A DNA stretch of 64,000 nt from CAVVNP01 sp963800235 (GCA_963800235.1 CAWDAD010000001.1:1979189-2043188); one strand, 5' to 3'; shown: positions 25,352 through 34,963, counted from the first letter of the stretch. Notes: generated by a model from the sequence alone, not told the origin. Program-made: numbers and translations.

Positions 25352-27070
25352 TCACCGGGCGCCGCGGACCAGTCCGCCGGGCCGCACACCCTGGTCGACG
25401 CCGTCGCGGAAGGTCACCTGGCCGGCCTTCACGGTGGCGACGTAGCCCTCGCTGCCCTGCACGAACCGGCGGGCGTCGCCCGGCAGGTCGCGCACCATCT
25501 CCGGCTGCCGCAGGCACAGGTGCTCGAGGTCGACCAGGTTCAGGTCGCCGAGCCGGCCGGGCTCGACGGTGCCGCGGTCGCCCAGGCCGAACATGGTCGC
25601 GGTGTCGCTCGTCATCTTCTTGACGATCCACTCGAGCGGCAACCGCCCCTCGGGCCGGTCGTGGACCCAGTGGGTGAGCATGAAGGTGGGGGTGCTGGCG
25701 TCGCAGGTCGTGCCGCAGTGAGCGCCGCCGTCGCCGAGGCCCCAGGCGCTGGTGGGGTGCAGCAGCATCTCCCGCACGGCGTCCAGGCTGAAGTCGCTGA
25801 AGTTGAGCAGCGGCCGCAGCAGCAGGGCCCGGCCGTCGTCGACCAGCAGCTCGTCGTAGAAGACGTCGAGCGGGTCGACCCCGGCGGACCGGGCCAGTGC
25901 GGCCACGCTGCGCTCCCGCGCCGGCTCGTAGTCGGGCTGCTCGCCGCGCAGCGGGAAGACCCGTTCGGGGTCGAGGAACTGGACCATCACCGGGTCCATG
26001 TCACCGGCCTCGGCCACGAGGGTCCGGCGGAGCTCGGGATCCCGCAGGGCGGCGACCCGCTCGGGCAGGTCGAGCAGCCCGACGCGCGACCACGAGGGTG
26101 CGTAGGCGAAGGGGTGGAAGGTCTGCAGCCCGAGCAGCAGCGACACCGGCCGGCCCGCCACCTGCGGTCGCACCGGGCTGCCGGCGCGGTGGGCCTCCCC
26201 GGCCAGGTCGAGCATGCGACGCCAGGCGGTCGGGTCGGCGTCGTTCTGGGTGAGGGCGAAGCTGACCGGGCGACCGATGGCGGCGGCCAGCCGGCAGATC
26301 CAGTCCATCTCCCGCTCCGGGGCGGCGAGGTCCTCGCCCAGCGCCCCGGCCGGGGCCAGCTCGAACACGCCGGTGCCCGCCTCGCCGAGGGCCCGGCCGA
26401 TCCCGAAGAGCTCGTCCTCGGCGGCGAAGGTCCCGGGCACCGGTTCGCCGTCGATGGCCATGTGGGCGATGGTCCGTGAGGTCGAGAAGCCGAGGGCACC
26501 GGCGGCCAGCCCTTCGGCCACGATGCCGGCCATGGCGGCGATGTCCTCGGCGGTCGCCGGTTCGTTGCGGGCGCCCCGCTCGCCCATGACGTAGGCGCGC
26601 ACCGCCCCGTGGGGCACCAGCGAGCCGACGTCGAGGGCCAGCGGTCGGGCCGCCACCGCGTCGAGGTACTCCGGATAGCTCTCCCAGCTCCAGCGGATGC
26701 CCTCGGACAGCGCGGCGCCGGGGATGTCCTCGACGCCCTCCATGAGACCGATGAGCCAGTTGCGGCGGTCGGCCTCGACCGGGGCGAACCCCACCCCGCA
26801 GTTGCCCATCACCACGGTGGTGACGCCGTGGTGGCAGGTCGGGGTGAGCAGCTCGTCCCAGGTGACCTGGCCGTCGAAGTGGGTGTGCACGTCGACGAAG
26901 CCCGGGGTGACGACGAGCCCGTCGGCGTCGAGCTCCTGGCGGGCGGAGCCTTCGACCCGTCCGACCTCGACCACCCGGCCCCCGTCGACGGCGACGTCGG
27001 CGGTGCGGGGCGGCGCCCCGGTCCCGTCGACGAGGGTGCCGGCGCGGACCACCAGATCGTGCACGGCCAC
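25352..27070 (-). CDS. D-aminoacylase / N-acyl-D-amino-acid deacylase family amidohydrolase
   Basis: A 572-residue metal-dependent hydrolase of the urease-like superfamily. The N-terminal DLVVRAGTLVDGTGAPPRTAD is the small beta domain. VDVHTHFDGQVTWDELL gives the HxH metal ligands and VVMGNCGVGFAPV the Cys region typical of D-aminoacylases. LTQNDADP, LGDGGAHCG and the C-terminal GTVEPGRLGDLNLVDL complete the pattern. The start is GTG with CGGAG immediately upstream. Substrates in this group are N-acyl-D-amino acids or related amides; the true one is not known. Confidence 0.86.
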   Translation of the reverse strand: MAVHDLVVRAGTLVDGTGAPPRTADVAVDGGRVVEVGRVEGSARQELDADGLVVTPGFVDVHTHFDGQVTWDELLTPTCHHGVTTVVMGNCGVGFAPVEADRRNWLIGLMEGVEDIPGAALSEGIRWSWESYPEYLDAVAARPLALDVGSLVPHGAVRAYVMGERGARNEPATAEDIAAMAGIVAEGLAAGALGFSTSRTIAHMAIDGEPVPGTFAAEDELFGIGRALGEAGTGVFELAPAGALGEDLAAPEREMDWICRLAAAIGRPVSFALTQNDADPTAWRRMLDLAGEAHRAGSPVRPQVAGRPVSLLLGLQTFHPFAYAPSWSRVGLLDLPERVAALRDPELRRTLVAEAGDMDPVMVQFLDPERVFPLRGEQPDYEPARERSVAALARSAGVDPLDVFYDELLVDDGRALLLRPLLNFSDFSLDAVREMLLHPTSAWGLGDGGAHCGTTCDASTPTFMLTHWVHDRPEGRLPLEWIVKKMTSDTATMFGLGDRGTVEPGRLGDLNLVDLEHLCLRQPEMVRDLPGDARRFVQGSEGYVATVKAGQVTFRDGVDQGVRPGGLVRGAR

Positions 27071-27159
27071 CTCCGGGGGGCTGCGGGGTTCGCGGCCGAC
27101 GGTAGCGGCCGGTTCCCGGGCGTGCGTGCGGGCGCGAGGGCGGGGATAGGTTGGCCCGA

Positions 27160-28194
27160 ATGTCTGCGGGAGGAGTGCTCGTCGAAGGTCTGGTCAAGCG
27201 CTTCGGCGACTTCACCGCCCTCGACGGCGTCGACGTCACCGTGCCGGCCGGCACCGTCGTCGGGCTGCTCGGCCCGAACGGCGCGGGCAAGACGACCACC
27301 ATCAACGTGCTGACCACCCTGCTGCGGCCCGACGGCGGCCGGGCCCTCGTCGCCGGTCACGACGTGGTCGAGGAGCCGCAGCTCGTCCGGGCCATGATCG
27401 GGCTGACCGGCCAGTACGCGGCGGTCGACGAGGACCTCACCGGTCGCGAGAACCTGGTCCTGGTCGGGCGGCTGTCGCGGCTCCCGCGCCGTCGGGCCCA
27501 GTCCCGGGCCGCCGAGCTGCTCTCCGCCTTCTCGCTCACCGACGCCGGCGACCGGGTCCTCAAGACCTACTCGGGCGGCATGCGACGTCGGCTCGACCTG
27601 GCCGGGTCGCTCATGGTGTCGCCGCCGGTGCTCTTCCTCGACGAGCCCACCACCGGCCTCGACCCCCGGAGCCGGCTCGAGCTGTGGGACGTCATCTCCG
27701 AGCTGCGCGACCAGGGGACGACCATCGTGCTCACCACCCAGTACCTCGAGGAGGCCGACCAGCTCGCCGAGACGATCTACGTCATCGACGGCGGCCGGAT
27801 CATCGCCGAGGGCACCGCCGACCAGCTCAAGGCCAAGGTCGGCGGCAACGTGCTCGAGATCACCGTCGCCGAGCGGACCGACCTGCCGCAGGCGGTCGAC
27901 GTCCTCCGCCGGCTCTTCCAGCTCGACGACGACGACCTGGTCCTGCACCAGGACCTCGGGCGGATCCAGCTGCCGCTGGCGGTCGACGGGGCCGGACCGA
28001 CCGACGCCCTCCGCGCCCTCGACGACGCCGAGCTGGCCACCGCCGACTTCACCCTGCGCCGACCGTCGCTCGACGACGTCTTCCTCACCCTCACCGGTCG
28101 GGCCGCCGAGGACGTGGCCACCAGCGGTGGACCACCCGGACGGCCGGGGGCGCGGGCCGCCGCGGGGCGCACCGGCGCCGGAGGTCAGCAGTGA
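27160..28194 (+). CDS. Daunorubicin-resistance-type ABC exporter, ATP-binding subunit (DrrA-like)
   Basis: A 344-residue ATPase. Walker A GPNGAGKTT, Q-loop LTGQYAAVDEDLTGRENL (the DrrA hallmark), signature YSGGMRRRLDLAGSL, Walker B VLFLDEPTTGLDP and H-loop LTTQYLEEADQLA are all intact. The C-terminal 100 residues form the DrrA extension (DUF4162 type). ATG at 27160 is chosen over a TTG nine bases upstream. The stop overlaps drrB-like by four bases (GTGA). It probably exports a lipid or hydrophobic compound. Confidence 0.92.
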   Translation: MSAGGVLVEGLVKRFGDFTALDGVDVTVPAGTVVGLLGPNGAGKTTTINVLTTLLRPDGGRALVAGHDVVEEPQLVRAMIGLTGQYAAVDEDLTGRENLVLVGRLSRLPRRRAQSRAAELLSAFSLTDAGDRVLKTYSGGMRRRLDLAGSLMVSPPVLFLDEPTTGLDPRSRLELWDVISELRDQGTTIVLTTQYLEEADQLAETIYVIDGGRIIAEGTADQLKAKVGGNVLEITVAERTDLPQAVDVLRRLFQLDDDDLVLHQDLGRIQLPLAVDGAGPTDALRALDDAELATADFTLRRPSLDDVFLTLTGRAAEDVATSGGPPGRPGARAAAGRTGAGGQQ

Positions 28195-29072
28195 GCCAGG
28201 TCAGTCGCACCGCCGACCTCCCGATGCACGACACCGCCATCCCGGTCGAGACCGCCACCGGGACCGCCGAGGAGCGGGCGGCCATGCCGGCCTCGCGCGC
28301 CCTCGCCGACATCGGCCTGATCGCCCAGCGCAACCTGCGCAAGATGCTCCGCAACCCGCGGCTGATCGTGTTCACCACGATCCAGCCGTTCATGCAGCTG
28401 ATCCTGTTCATCTTCGTGTTCGGCTCGATCGCCAACATCCCCGACTACAAGGACTTCGTGGTCCCGGCGGTGCTGGTGCAGACCATGACCTTCGCCTCCA
28501 TGAGCAGCGGGGTCGGCATCGCCAACGACATCCACACCGGCATGGTCGACCGGCTGCGGGCGCTGCCCATCGCCCGCTCGGCGTTCCTCGTCGGGCGCAC
28601 CGTCAGCGACAGCACCCGCCTGTCGATCCAGGCGGTCCTGCTGGTCACCGCCGCCCTGATCGTCGGCTTCCGGTTCCACAACGGCTTCTTCGGGGCCATC
28701 GGCATGATCGCCGTGGTGGTGCTGTTCGGCGTGGCCCTCACCGCCTTCTCGGGCTGGGTCGGGCTGGTCGTGGGCGACCCCGAGTCGGTGCAGGCGGCGG
28801 TGTTCATCCCGATCCTGCCGCTCGTCTTCACCAGCTCGGCCTTCGCGCCCATCAGCCGGCTGCCGCACTGGATGCAGGGCTTCGCCTACGCCAGCCCGGT
28901 CACCGCCGCCATCGACACCGCCCGTGGCCTGGCCCTCGGCGACGCCCGGCTCTACCGCTTCAGCCACACCCACCTGGGCACCTCGGCGCTGCACTTCGGG
29001 CTGTGGTGGGTCGGGATCATGGTGGTGTTCACCAGCCTGGCGGTGCGCCGCTACCGGCTGGGCAGCGGCTGA
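28191..29072 (+). CDS. ABC-2 type permease (DrrB-like)
   Basis: A 293-residue membrane subunit of the exporter. NLRKMLRNPRLIVFTTIQPF and the following IFVFGSIANI belong to the first transmembrane region; SGVGIANDIHTGMVDRLRAL, then PIARSAFLVGRT, is the conserved ABC-2 cytoplasmic segment. Six helices are visible. FTSSAFAPISRLPHWMQGFA is the DrrB-family C-terminal signature. The start is the GTG in the GTGA overlap with the ATPase. The two genes form a self-contained exporter. Confidence 0.92.
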   Translation: MSQVSRTADLPMHDTAIPVETATGTAEERAAMPASRALADIGLIAQRNLRKMLRNPRLIVFTTIQPFMQLILFIFVFGSIANIPDYKDFVVPAVLVQTMTFASMSSGVGIANDIHTGMVDRLRALPIARSAFLVGRTVSDSTRLSIQAVLLVTAALIVGFRFHNGFFGAIGMIAVVVLFGVALTAFSGWVGLVVGDPESVQAAVFIPILPLVFTSSAFAPISRLPHWMQGFAYASPVTAAIDTARGLALGDARLYRFSHTHLGTSALHFGLWWVGIMVVFTSLAVRRYRLGSG

Positions 29073-29087
29073 TCCCCGGTCGGGCGA

Positions 29088-29822
29088 TCACCCGGCCAGG
29101 CGGTCGCGCAGCCAGCCGGCGTCGACGAAGGCAGACCCGCCGATGTCGTTGTTGAAGTAGGCGTAGACGTCGTCGCCGCCGGCCAGCCGCTCGGCCAGCC
29201 GGTCCGCGACCCGCCACAGCCGGCGTCCGGTGTAACGGCCGGCATAGGGCGTGGTCCGGGCGTCGGGCCCGTGGAAGCGGACGTAGGTCCACGGCGCGGT
29301 GCGCACCCAGGGGTGGTCGGGCAGCAGATCGTGGACGCACAGCGCAGCCTGGTGGCGGGCCAGCACCTCGAACACGTCGTCGTGGAGCCACGAGGGATCG
29401 CGCACCTCGACCGCCCACCGCAGCCGGCGGGGCGCGGCCGCCAGGAAGTCGTCGAGCCGGGCGACGTCGCGGCGCCACCGGGGCGGCAGCTGCACCAGGT
29501 TGGGGCCGAGGTGGGCGCCGAGTCGGTCGACGCGGTCGAGGTGGTTCGGGAGCCAGGTCCCCGGCTCGCGGAGCTTGCGGCGGTGCGAGCCGAACTGGCC
29601 CACCTTCACCGCGAAGCGGAAGCCGGCGGGGGCTTGGTCGTGCCAGCGCTCGACCGTCCCGGGATCGGGGAGGCGGTAGAAGGTGGTGTTGAGCTCGACC
29701 GTGTCGAACTGCTCGGCGTACCAGTCGAACCAGCGGCGGGCGGCGAGGTCGGACGGGTAGACCAGGCCGCGCCAGTCCCGGTAGTTCCACCCGCTGCACC
29801 CCACGAGCGCTCGACCGGCCAT
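29088..29822 (-). CDS. DUF72 (YecE-like) family protein
   Basis: A 244-residue TIM-barrel-like protein. VGCSGWNYRDWRG is the N-terminal signature, followed by DTVELNTTFYRLP, FRFAVKVGQFGSH, LVQLPPRW and YVRFHG. YAYFNNDIGG near the C-terminus is also conserved. The family occurs in all domains of life but has no settled activity; an endonuclease or metal-dependent role has been proposed. It is convergent with the DrrB-like gene at a distance of 15 bases. Confidence 0.9.
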   Translation of the reverse strand: MAGRALVGCSGWNYRDWRGLVYPSDLAARRWFDWYAEQFDTVELNTTFYRLPDPGTVERWHDQAPAGFRFAVKVGQFGSHRRKLREPGTWLPNHLDRVDRLGAHLGPNLVQLPPRWRRDVARLDDFLAAAPRRLRWAVEVRDPSWLHDDVFEVLARHQAALCVHDLLPDHPWVRTAPWTYVRFHGPDARTTPYAGRYTGRRLWRVADRLAERLAGGDDVYAYFNNDIGGSAFVDAGWLRDRLAG

Positions 29823-29884
29823 CGCACCGTGCTACCCGCCGGGCCGGGTCCGTCACCACCGGGGTCATCGGGGAGAACGCCGCG

Positions 29885-30178
29885 GTGGCTCCGACCGTCG
29901 ATCCCGACGCCGTGCACGACGTGGCGGTGGTCGAGCTGGGGCTGATCGGTTCGGCCGCCGTCCGGCACCTCGTCGAGGCGGGCGCGTCGGTGGTGCCGGC
30001 GCTCTACGCCGGCCTTGGCGACCCGATGTTCCAGGACGTCGACCTTGTCCCGCCGACGACGTACCCGGACGGGTCGGTGCGGCTCAAGCTGGGGCCACCC
30101 GCCGGGACCGGCTCGCTCGCCGCCGACGACCTCCGGCCGCGCCGCGGGTCGGACCCGCCGACCGGACCGGTAACGTGA
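29885..30178 (+). pseudogene. Remnant of an FAD-dependent oxidoreductase (sarcosine-oxidase type)
   Basis: The first 30 residues (DVAVVELGLIGSAAVRHLVE) resemble the FAD-binding start of DAO/SoxB-family oxidases, but with Glu replacing the first Gly of the GxGxxG motif. The next segment (PTTYPDGSVRLKLGPPAGTG) corresponds to a part that normally lies about 200 residues further along. A large internal deletion has therefore joined N-terminal and late sequence, leaving about 97 codons. It is very unlikely to encode a functional enzyme. Confidence 0.6.
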
Positions 30179-30328
30179 CGCCGACCTCAGCCAGCGCGAG
30201 CGGCGATCCTCCTCACCTCCTCGGCTGGCCCGGACAGGGCGATCTCGGCGCCTGGCGACATCCCGCACCACGAAGACCGGCAATACGATCGCAGCCGCCC
30301 CCGAGGCCCGGCCGTGGAGACGAGGAGC

Positions 30329-31663
30329 ATGGCAACGGCACGACCCGACCTGGACCCGCCCGCACCGGCCCGGTCCATGCGCGTCGCCAGCCCGCCCGGC
30401 TCGGCCGCTCCCGGGTCGGCCGCCACGGACCCGGCCGACGTCGAGGCGCTGCCGGCCGAACCGGTGACGGTCCCCCGCCCGTCGCCGACGCGGCTGCGGG
30501 CCCGGCTGGCCGCCGGGTGGCCCGGGTACGGGAGGCCGCTCGTGGTGTTCGCCGCCTCCCGGCTCGTGGTGCTGGCCACGGCCATGGTGGTGACCCACCG
30601 CTTCACCGACCGCCATGTCAACCCCGGGCGCGGTCCGTGGCCCCAGCTCCCCGGCACCAGCCACCCGTTGCTCGCCACCCTCGCCCGGTGGGACAGCGCC
30701 TGGTACGTCGACATCGCCCGGATCGGCTACCCGTCGATCGGGAGCCTCCGCCACTACCCGAAGCAGTTCGCGTTCTTCCCCCTGCTTCCGGCCCTGATCC
30801 GCTGGACCTCCGAGCTCACCGGGCTGTCGCCCATCACCTCGGGGATCATCGTCTCGCTGCTCGCCGGCGCCGTCGCCTGCGTGGCGGTCTGGCACCTGAC
30901 CGCCGCCTTCGCCGACCGTGCCGCCGCCGACCGCGCGGTCGCCCTCGTCTGCTTCTTCCCGGCGGCCTTCGTCTTCTCCATGCCCTACGCGGAGGGCCTG
31001 ATCATCGGCAGCGTCGCCCTCTCGCTGCTCGCCGCCCACCGGCGCCGCTGGGTGCTCGCCGGGATCCTCGGCTCGGTCGCCACCGCCGCCCGCCCGAACG
31101 CCGGGGTCATCGTCCTGGCCCTCGCCTGCGCCGCCCTGCTCGCCATCCGCGACCGGCGTGAGTGGCGCGCCCTGGCGGCGCCGCTGCTGTCGACCGCCGG
31201 CATCGTCACCGGCTTCGGGTACCTCTGGTACAACACCGGGGACCCGCAGGCCTGGCTCAACTCCGAGAAGCTGGGCTGGCACGACTCGGTGGACTGGGGC
31301 GCCAACACCCTGAAGCGCGGGTTCGACTTCCTCTTCCACCCGCACGTCTCGTTGCAGCCGACCGGGCTGCTCGACCTGTTCGCCTTGTTCGGGCTGGTCT
31401 TCACCGTGGTCGGTGTCGTCTACCTGCTGCGATGGCGGCCACCCACCCCGGTGATCGTCTACGCCGTCGGCGCCGTCGTGCTGGCGGCGGCGTCGAAGAA
31501 CATCGGCCTCAAGCCGCGCCTGGTGCTCGGCGCCTTCCCCCTCGTCATCGCGGTGGCGGTCGGGGTCCGGGGTCGTGCCTTCCGGGTGCTCGTCGTGGCC
31601 TCGGCGGCCGCGCTGGTGGCCGTCTCCTTCGTCACCTTCAGCAACCTGTCCGCCGCGCCCTGA
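30329..31663 (+). CDS. PIG-V-like polytopic mannosyltransferase
   Basis: A 444-residue membrane protein with about nine helices after a 70-residue disordered N-terminus. RWDSAWYVDIARIGYPSIG is the hallmark of the GPI-mannosyltransferase-2/PIG-V family, which uses polyprenyl-phosphate mannose on the outer membrane face. FFPLLPALIRW and FFPAAFVFSMPYAEGL also match. ATG at 30329 is chosen with GGAG nine bases upstream; a GTG at 30314 is possible. It is followed three bases later by a second GT-C-like gene, so they are one operon. The acceptor is unknown. Confidence 0.82.
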   Translation: MATARPDLDPPAPARSMRVASPPGSAAPGSAATDPADVEALPAEPVTVPRPSPTRLRARLAAGWPGYGRPLVVFAASRLVVLATAMVVTHRFTDRHVNPGRGPWPQLPGTSHPLLATLARWDSAWYVDIARIGYPSIGSLRHYPKQFAFFPLLPALIRWTSELTGLSPITSGIIVSLLAGAVACVAVWHLTAAFADRAAADRAVALVCFFPAAFVFSMPYAEGLIIGSVALSLLAAHRRRWVLAGILGSVATAARPNAGVIVLALACAALLAIRDRREWRALAAPLLSTAGIVTGFGYLWYNTGDPQAWLNSEKLGWHDSVDWGANTLKRGFDFLFHPHVSLQPTGLLDLFALFGLVFTVVGVVYLLRWRPPTPVIVYAVGAVVLAAASKNIGLKPRLVLGAFPLVIAVAVGVRGRAFRVLVVASAAALVAVSFVTFSNLSAAP

Positions 31664-31666
31664 TCC

Positions 31667-33322
31667 ATGCGGCTGGTCCGGGGCGGGCTGTCCGCCGCCG
31701 CTGCCTGGTTCCTGGGGGCCTTCGTGGCCGTCGCCGGCCTGCGCATCGGCACGCCCTACGAGCTCGAGTGGATGGAAGGGGGCATGGTCGACCACGTCCG
31801 GCGGGTGCTGGCCGGCCACCAGCTGTACCGGCCCCCGTCGCTCGCCTTCACGCCGTACCTCTACACACCGCTCTACTCCTACGTGGCCGCCCCGGTGGCA
31901 TGGGTGCTCGGTGTCGGGTACCTGCCCCTCCGCCTCGTCTCGCTCGTCTCGGCGCTGGCGACCATGGCGGTGATCGCCTGGTGGGTGCGGCGCGAGACCG
32001 GGTCGTGGTGGGCGGGGTTCGTCGGCGCCGGCCTGTTCGCGTCCACGTTCCGGGTGGGCGGCTCCTGGCTCGACCTGGCCCGGGTCGACTCGCTCTTCCT
32101 GGCCCTCCTGGTCGGCGGGCTGGCGCTGGCCCGCTTCGCCGGCACCCGTCGGCGCGCCGCGCTGGCGGCGGTCGTGCTCGTGCTCGCCGTCCTGGCCAAG
32201 CAAGAGGCGCTGCTCCCCGCCCTCGCCCCGATCCCGTTCCTGTGGCGCCGCGGCCGGGGCGTGGCCGTCACCTACGCCTCGGTCCTCGCCGGGGGGCTGC
32301 TGGCCGTCGGCGGGGCGATGGAGCTGGCCAGCGGGGGGTGGTTCCTCTACTACGTGATCGAGGTGCCGCTGGCCCACAACCTGCTGAGCTCGGAGGTCCT
32401 GGGCTTCTGGACCCGGGACATGGCCAAGATCGCCGCCGCGACCCTGGTCGCCGCCATCGGGCTGGTCCTCTCCGCCCGGGCCGACCGGGCCGCCGACGGG
32501 GCCGGGGTGGCGACCGACGTCGCGGAACCCGCCGGCCGACGGCTCGAGGTCGACGCCGAGGAGCGGCTGTGGTTCTTGGTGCCGGTCTGGCTGGCTGCGG
32601 TCGCCTCGGCCTGGTCGGGACGCCTGCACACCGGCGGCTTCGACAACGTCCTGCTGCCCGTCCTGGCCATGACCGCGCTGATGGCCGGCATCGGTGCCGG
32701 CGCGGTGCTCGCCACCGGACCGAGGCACCCGACCGGCGACGCGACCGGCGGACGACCGGCGGGCGCCGCCCCGGCCCGGTGGGCGGTGGGGCTGGTCGCG
32801 GTGCTCGTGGCCGTGCAGTTCGCCACCCTCGTCTACGACCCCGCCTCCGCGCTCCCCCCGTCGGCCGACCGGCACCGCGCCGACGAGCTGCTCGCCACCC
32901 TCCGCCGGCTCCCCGGACCGGTGTACCTGCCCGGCCACGGCTGGTACCTGGCCCGCGCCGGGCGGCCCACCGGCGCCCAGTCCGCCGCCATCGCCGACGT
33001 GCTGCGCGGCCCGGCCGGGGCGGGACGCCACGACCTCGACGTCGAGCTGCGGCGCATGGTGAGCCAGCGCCGCTTCGGCTCGGTGGTGGTCGACTCGGAC
33101 CGGGTGCTGTCGTACCTGCCCCGGGACTTCGACCGCTACTACTGCCAGTCGCGCAAGATCTACCGGAGCGGACGCCTCACGCCGATCGTCGGCACGCCGT
33201 CGGGTCCGCTGACGGTGTGGCTGCCCCGGGCCCATCCCGGGGCCGACACGCCGGTGCGCTGCGCCGACGATCCCTCGGCGGGCGACGCTCCCCCGGGCGC
33301 GACCTCCGGCCGGGGGAGCTGA
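31667..33322 (+). CDS. GT-C-fold membrane glycosyltransferase
   Basis: A 551-residue protein with about ten helices in the first 350 residues and a soluble C-terminus. GTPYELEWMEGGMVDHVRRVL carries an acidic pair in the first loop, the catalytic position in GT-C enzymes (ArnT/PMT-like). FTPYLYTPLYSYVAAPVAWV and WLDLARVDSLFLALL are typical of polyprenyl-phosphate-sugar-dependent transferases. It begins three bases after the PIG-V-like gene. Donor and acceptor cannot be read from the sequence. Confidence 0.78.
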   Translation: MRLVRGGLSAAAAWFLGAFVAVAGLRIGTPYELEWMEGGMVDHVRRVLAGHQLYRPPSLAFTPYLYTPLYSYVAAPVAWVLGVGYLPLRLVSLVSALATMAVIAWWVRRETGSWWAGFVGAGLFASTFRVGGSWLDLARVDSLFLALLVGGLALARFAGTRRRAALAAVVLVLAVLAKQEALLPALAPIPFLWRRGRGVAVTYASVLAGGLLAVGGAMELASGGWFLYYVIEVPLAHNLLSSEVLGFWTRDMAKIAAATLVAAIGLVLSARADRAADGAGVATDVAEPAGRRLEVDAEERLWFLVPVWLAAVASAWSGRLHTGGFDNVLLPVLAMTALMAGIGAGAVLATGPRHPTGDATGGRPAGAAPARWAVGLVAVLVAVQFATLVYDPASALPPSADRHRADELLATLRRLPGPVYLPGHGWYLARAGRPTGAQSAAIADVLRGPAGAGRHDLDVELRRMVSQRRFGSVVVDSDRVLSYLPRDFDRYYCQSRKIYRSGRLTPIVGTPSGPLTVWLPRAHPGADTPVRCADDPSAGDAPPGATSGRGS

Positions 33323-33331
33323 CCCGGCCGG

Positions 33332-34963
33332 TCAGCTCGCCTTGCTGGTGGCCTTGCCGCTGGTCTTGCCGCTGGCCTTGCCACTGGCCTTGCCGCCGGA
33401 CTTGCCGGGGGACGTGCCGGACGCCTTCGCCGCGCCGGCCCCGACGGCCGCGCCGGCCGAGCCGTCACCGGAGGAGCCCTCGAGGGTGAGCCCGACCGCC
33501 GCGCCGATCTCGGCCAGGTCCTCGACGATGTACTCGGCCAGGTCCCACACGTCGGGCACCAGCTCGCGGCAGGCCACCAGCCCGATGTCGAGGGTGTCCC
33601 GGTAGCTCTGCACCGTGATGTTCAGGCCCTGGCCGTCGACGATGGTGGACACCGGGTAGTAGTGCTGCAGCTCGGCGCCGGCGGAGTAGAGCGACTCCCG
33701 GGGGCCGGGCACGTTGGAGATGACCACGTTGACCGGGGTGCGGAACCGTCCGGTGAGCCGGGTGGCGGTGCGCATGGCCTGGCTGAACACCGCCGGGGGC
33801 GGGAAGGCGGCGAAGTCGGCGAGCTCCTCGGCCGGCACGGCGTCGAAGAGCTGCTTGGCGTCGACCATCGAGTGGTGGACCTTCTCCACCCGCTTCAGCG
33901 GATCGGGCTCGTCGGTCGGGATGACGGCGAAGATGGCCGATACCCGGTTGGTCCACCGCTCGACCTCCTCGCCGGTGCGGATCGACACGGGGACCATCGC
34001 CACCAGCGGCTCGTCCGGCAGGGCGTCGTGGGCCTCGAGCCACCGGCGCAGCCCGCCGGCGCACATGGCCATGACCACGTCGTTGACGGTGGCGCCCAGC
34101 GCGTTCTTGACCGCCTTCACGTCGGCCAGCGGGGTCGAGCGCAGCGCGAGGCGCCGGTGCGGTGTGATCACGTCGTTGAACGGGGTGCGCGGCGCCCGTG
34201 ACGGCAGCGGGCCGACGGCGGATCCGCCCTCCTCGCGGCTCCGCCCGAGGTTGAGGATCGTGCCGAGCGGGCCCCGCAGCCCGCCCCGCACCTGGTTGGC
34301 GGCGGCCACCAGCGCCGGGTTCCGCGTCGCCTTGCCGATCTCGCGGGCGGTGCGGACGGTGAGCAGGATGGCCCGACCCGGCTTGCGCACCAGGTTGGCG
34401 GTGGCCCGGCCCATCATCTCGAGATCACCCGGCACGCGGTCGGGGTGCGGCAGGTCGACCGGCTCGGGGATGTCGTCGCCCTCCGGCGTGCGGTCGAGCA
34501 TCATCGTCAGCAGCTCGGCGCCCGAGGCGCCGTCGACGGTCGAGTGGTGCACCTTGGTGAGGATGGCGAACCGGTCGTCGGCCAGGCCCTCGATGACGTA
34601 GGACTCCCACAGGGGGCGGTCGCGGTCGAGCGGACGGCCGACGATCCGGGCGGTGAGCTCGGCCAGCTGGTGGTCGTCGCCGGGCGGGGCGACCGCGGTG
34701 TGGCGGACGTGGAAGTCGAGGTCGAAGTCGGGGTCCTCGATCCAGTACGGGTGGTCGAGGCCGAGGGGCACGACCCGGAGCCGGCGGCGCAGCGGTTCGA
34801 GCAGGTGGAGGCGCCGCTCGACCTGGGCCCGCCACTCGGAGAGGGGGTCGTAGTCGGGCCGATCGGCGGGCTTCTCGTAGATCGACACGCTCGAGACGTG
34901 TCCGAACTGCGCGCCGGTCTCGAGGTACAGGAAGGTGGCGTCCAAGCCGGTGAGCTGCTTCAT
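33332..34963 (-). CDS. Wax ester synthase / diacylglycerol acyltransferase with Lys-rich tail
   Basis: A 543-residue acyltransferase that esterifies long-chain alcohols or diacylglycerol with acyl-CoA for lipid storage. The catalytic HHSTVDG lies at residues 139-145. The N-terminal QLTGLDATFLYLETGAQFGH is family-typical, and NVVISNVPGPRESLYSAGA and GLNITVQSYRDTLDIGLV are conserved late motifs. The last 40-45 residues are an added SGK/ASGK repeat tail (SGGKASGKASGKTSGKATSK), not part of the family. GGAGG lies 6 bases before the ATG. A YbdK-like gene is 74 bases upstream on the same strand. Confidence 0.93.
   Translation of the reverse strand: MKQLTGLDATFLYLETGAQFGHVSSVSIYEKPADRPDYDPLSEWRAQVERRLHLLEPLRRRLRVVPLGLDHPYWIEDPDFDLDFHVRHTAVAPPGDDHQLAELTARIVGRPLDRDRPLWESYVIEGLADDRFAILTKVHHSTVDGASGAELLTMMLDRTPEGDDIPEPVDLPHPDRVPGDLEMMGRATANLVRKPGRAILLTVRTAREIGKATRNPALVAAANQVRGGLRGPLGTILNLGRSREEGGSAVGPLPSRAPRTPFNDVITPHRRLALRSTPLADVKAVKNALGATVNDVVMAMCAGGLRRWLEAHDALPDEPLVAMVPVSIRTGEEVERWTNRVSAIFAVIPTDEPDPLKRVEKVHHSMVDAKQLFDAVPAEELADFAAFPPPAVFSQAMRTATRLTGRFRTPVNVVISNVPGPRESLYSAGAELQHYYPVSTIVDGQGLNITVQSYRDTLDIGLVACRELVPDVWDLAEYIVEDLAEIGAAVGLTLEGSSGDGSAGAAVGAGAAKASGTSPGKSGGKASGKASGKTSGKATSKAS

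Noticed and set aside
29606..33235. 1209-residue minus-strand ORF
   Set aside because: It is antisense to the two glycosyltransferase genes, is rich in Gly/Arg/His/Gln and lacks any domain; a typical GC-skew shadow.
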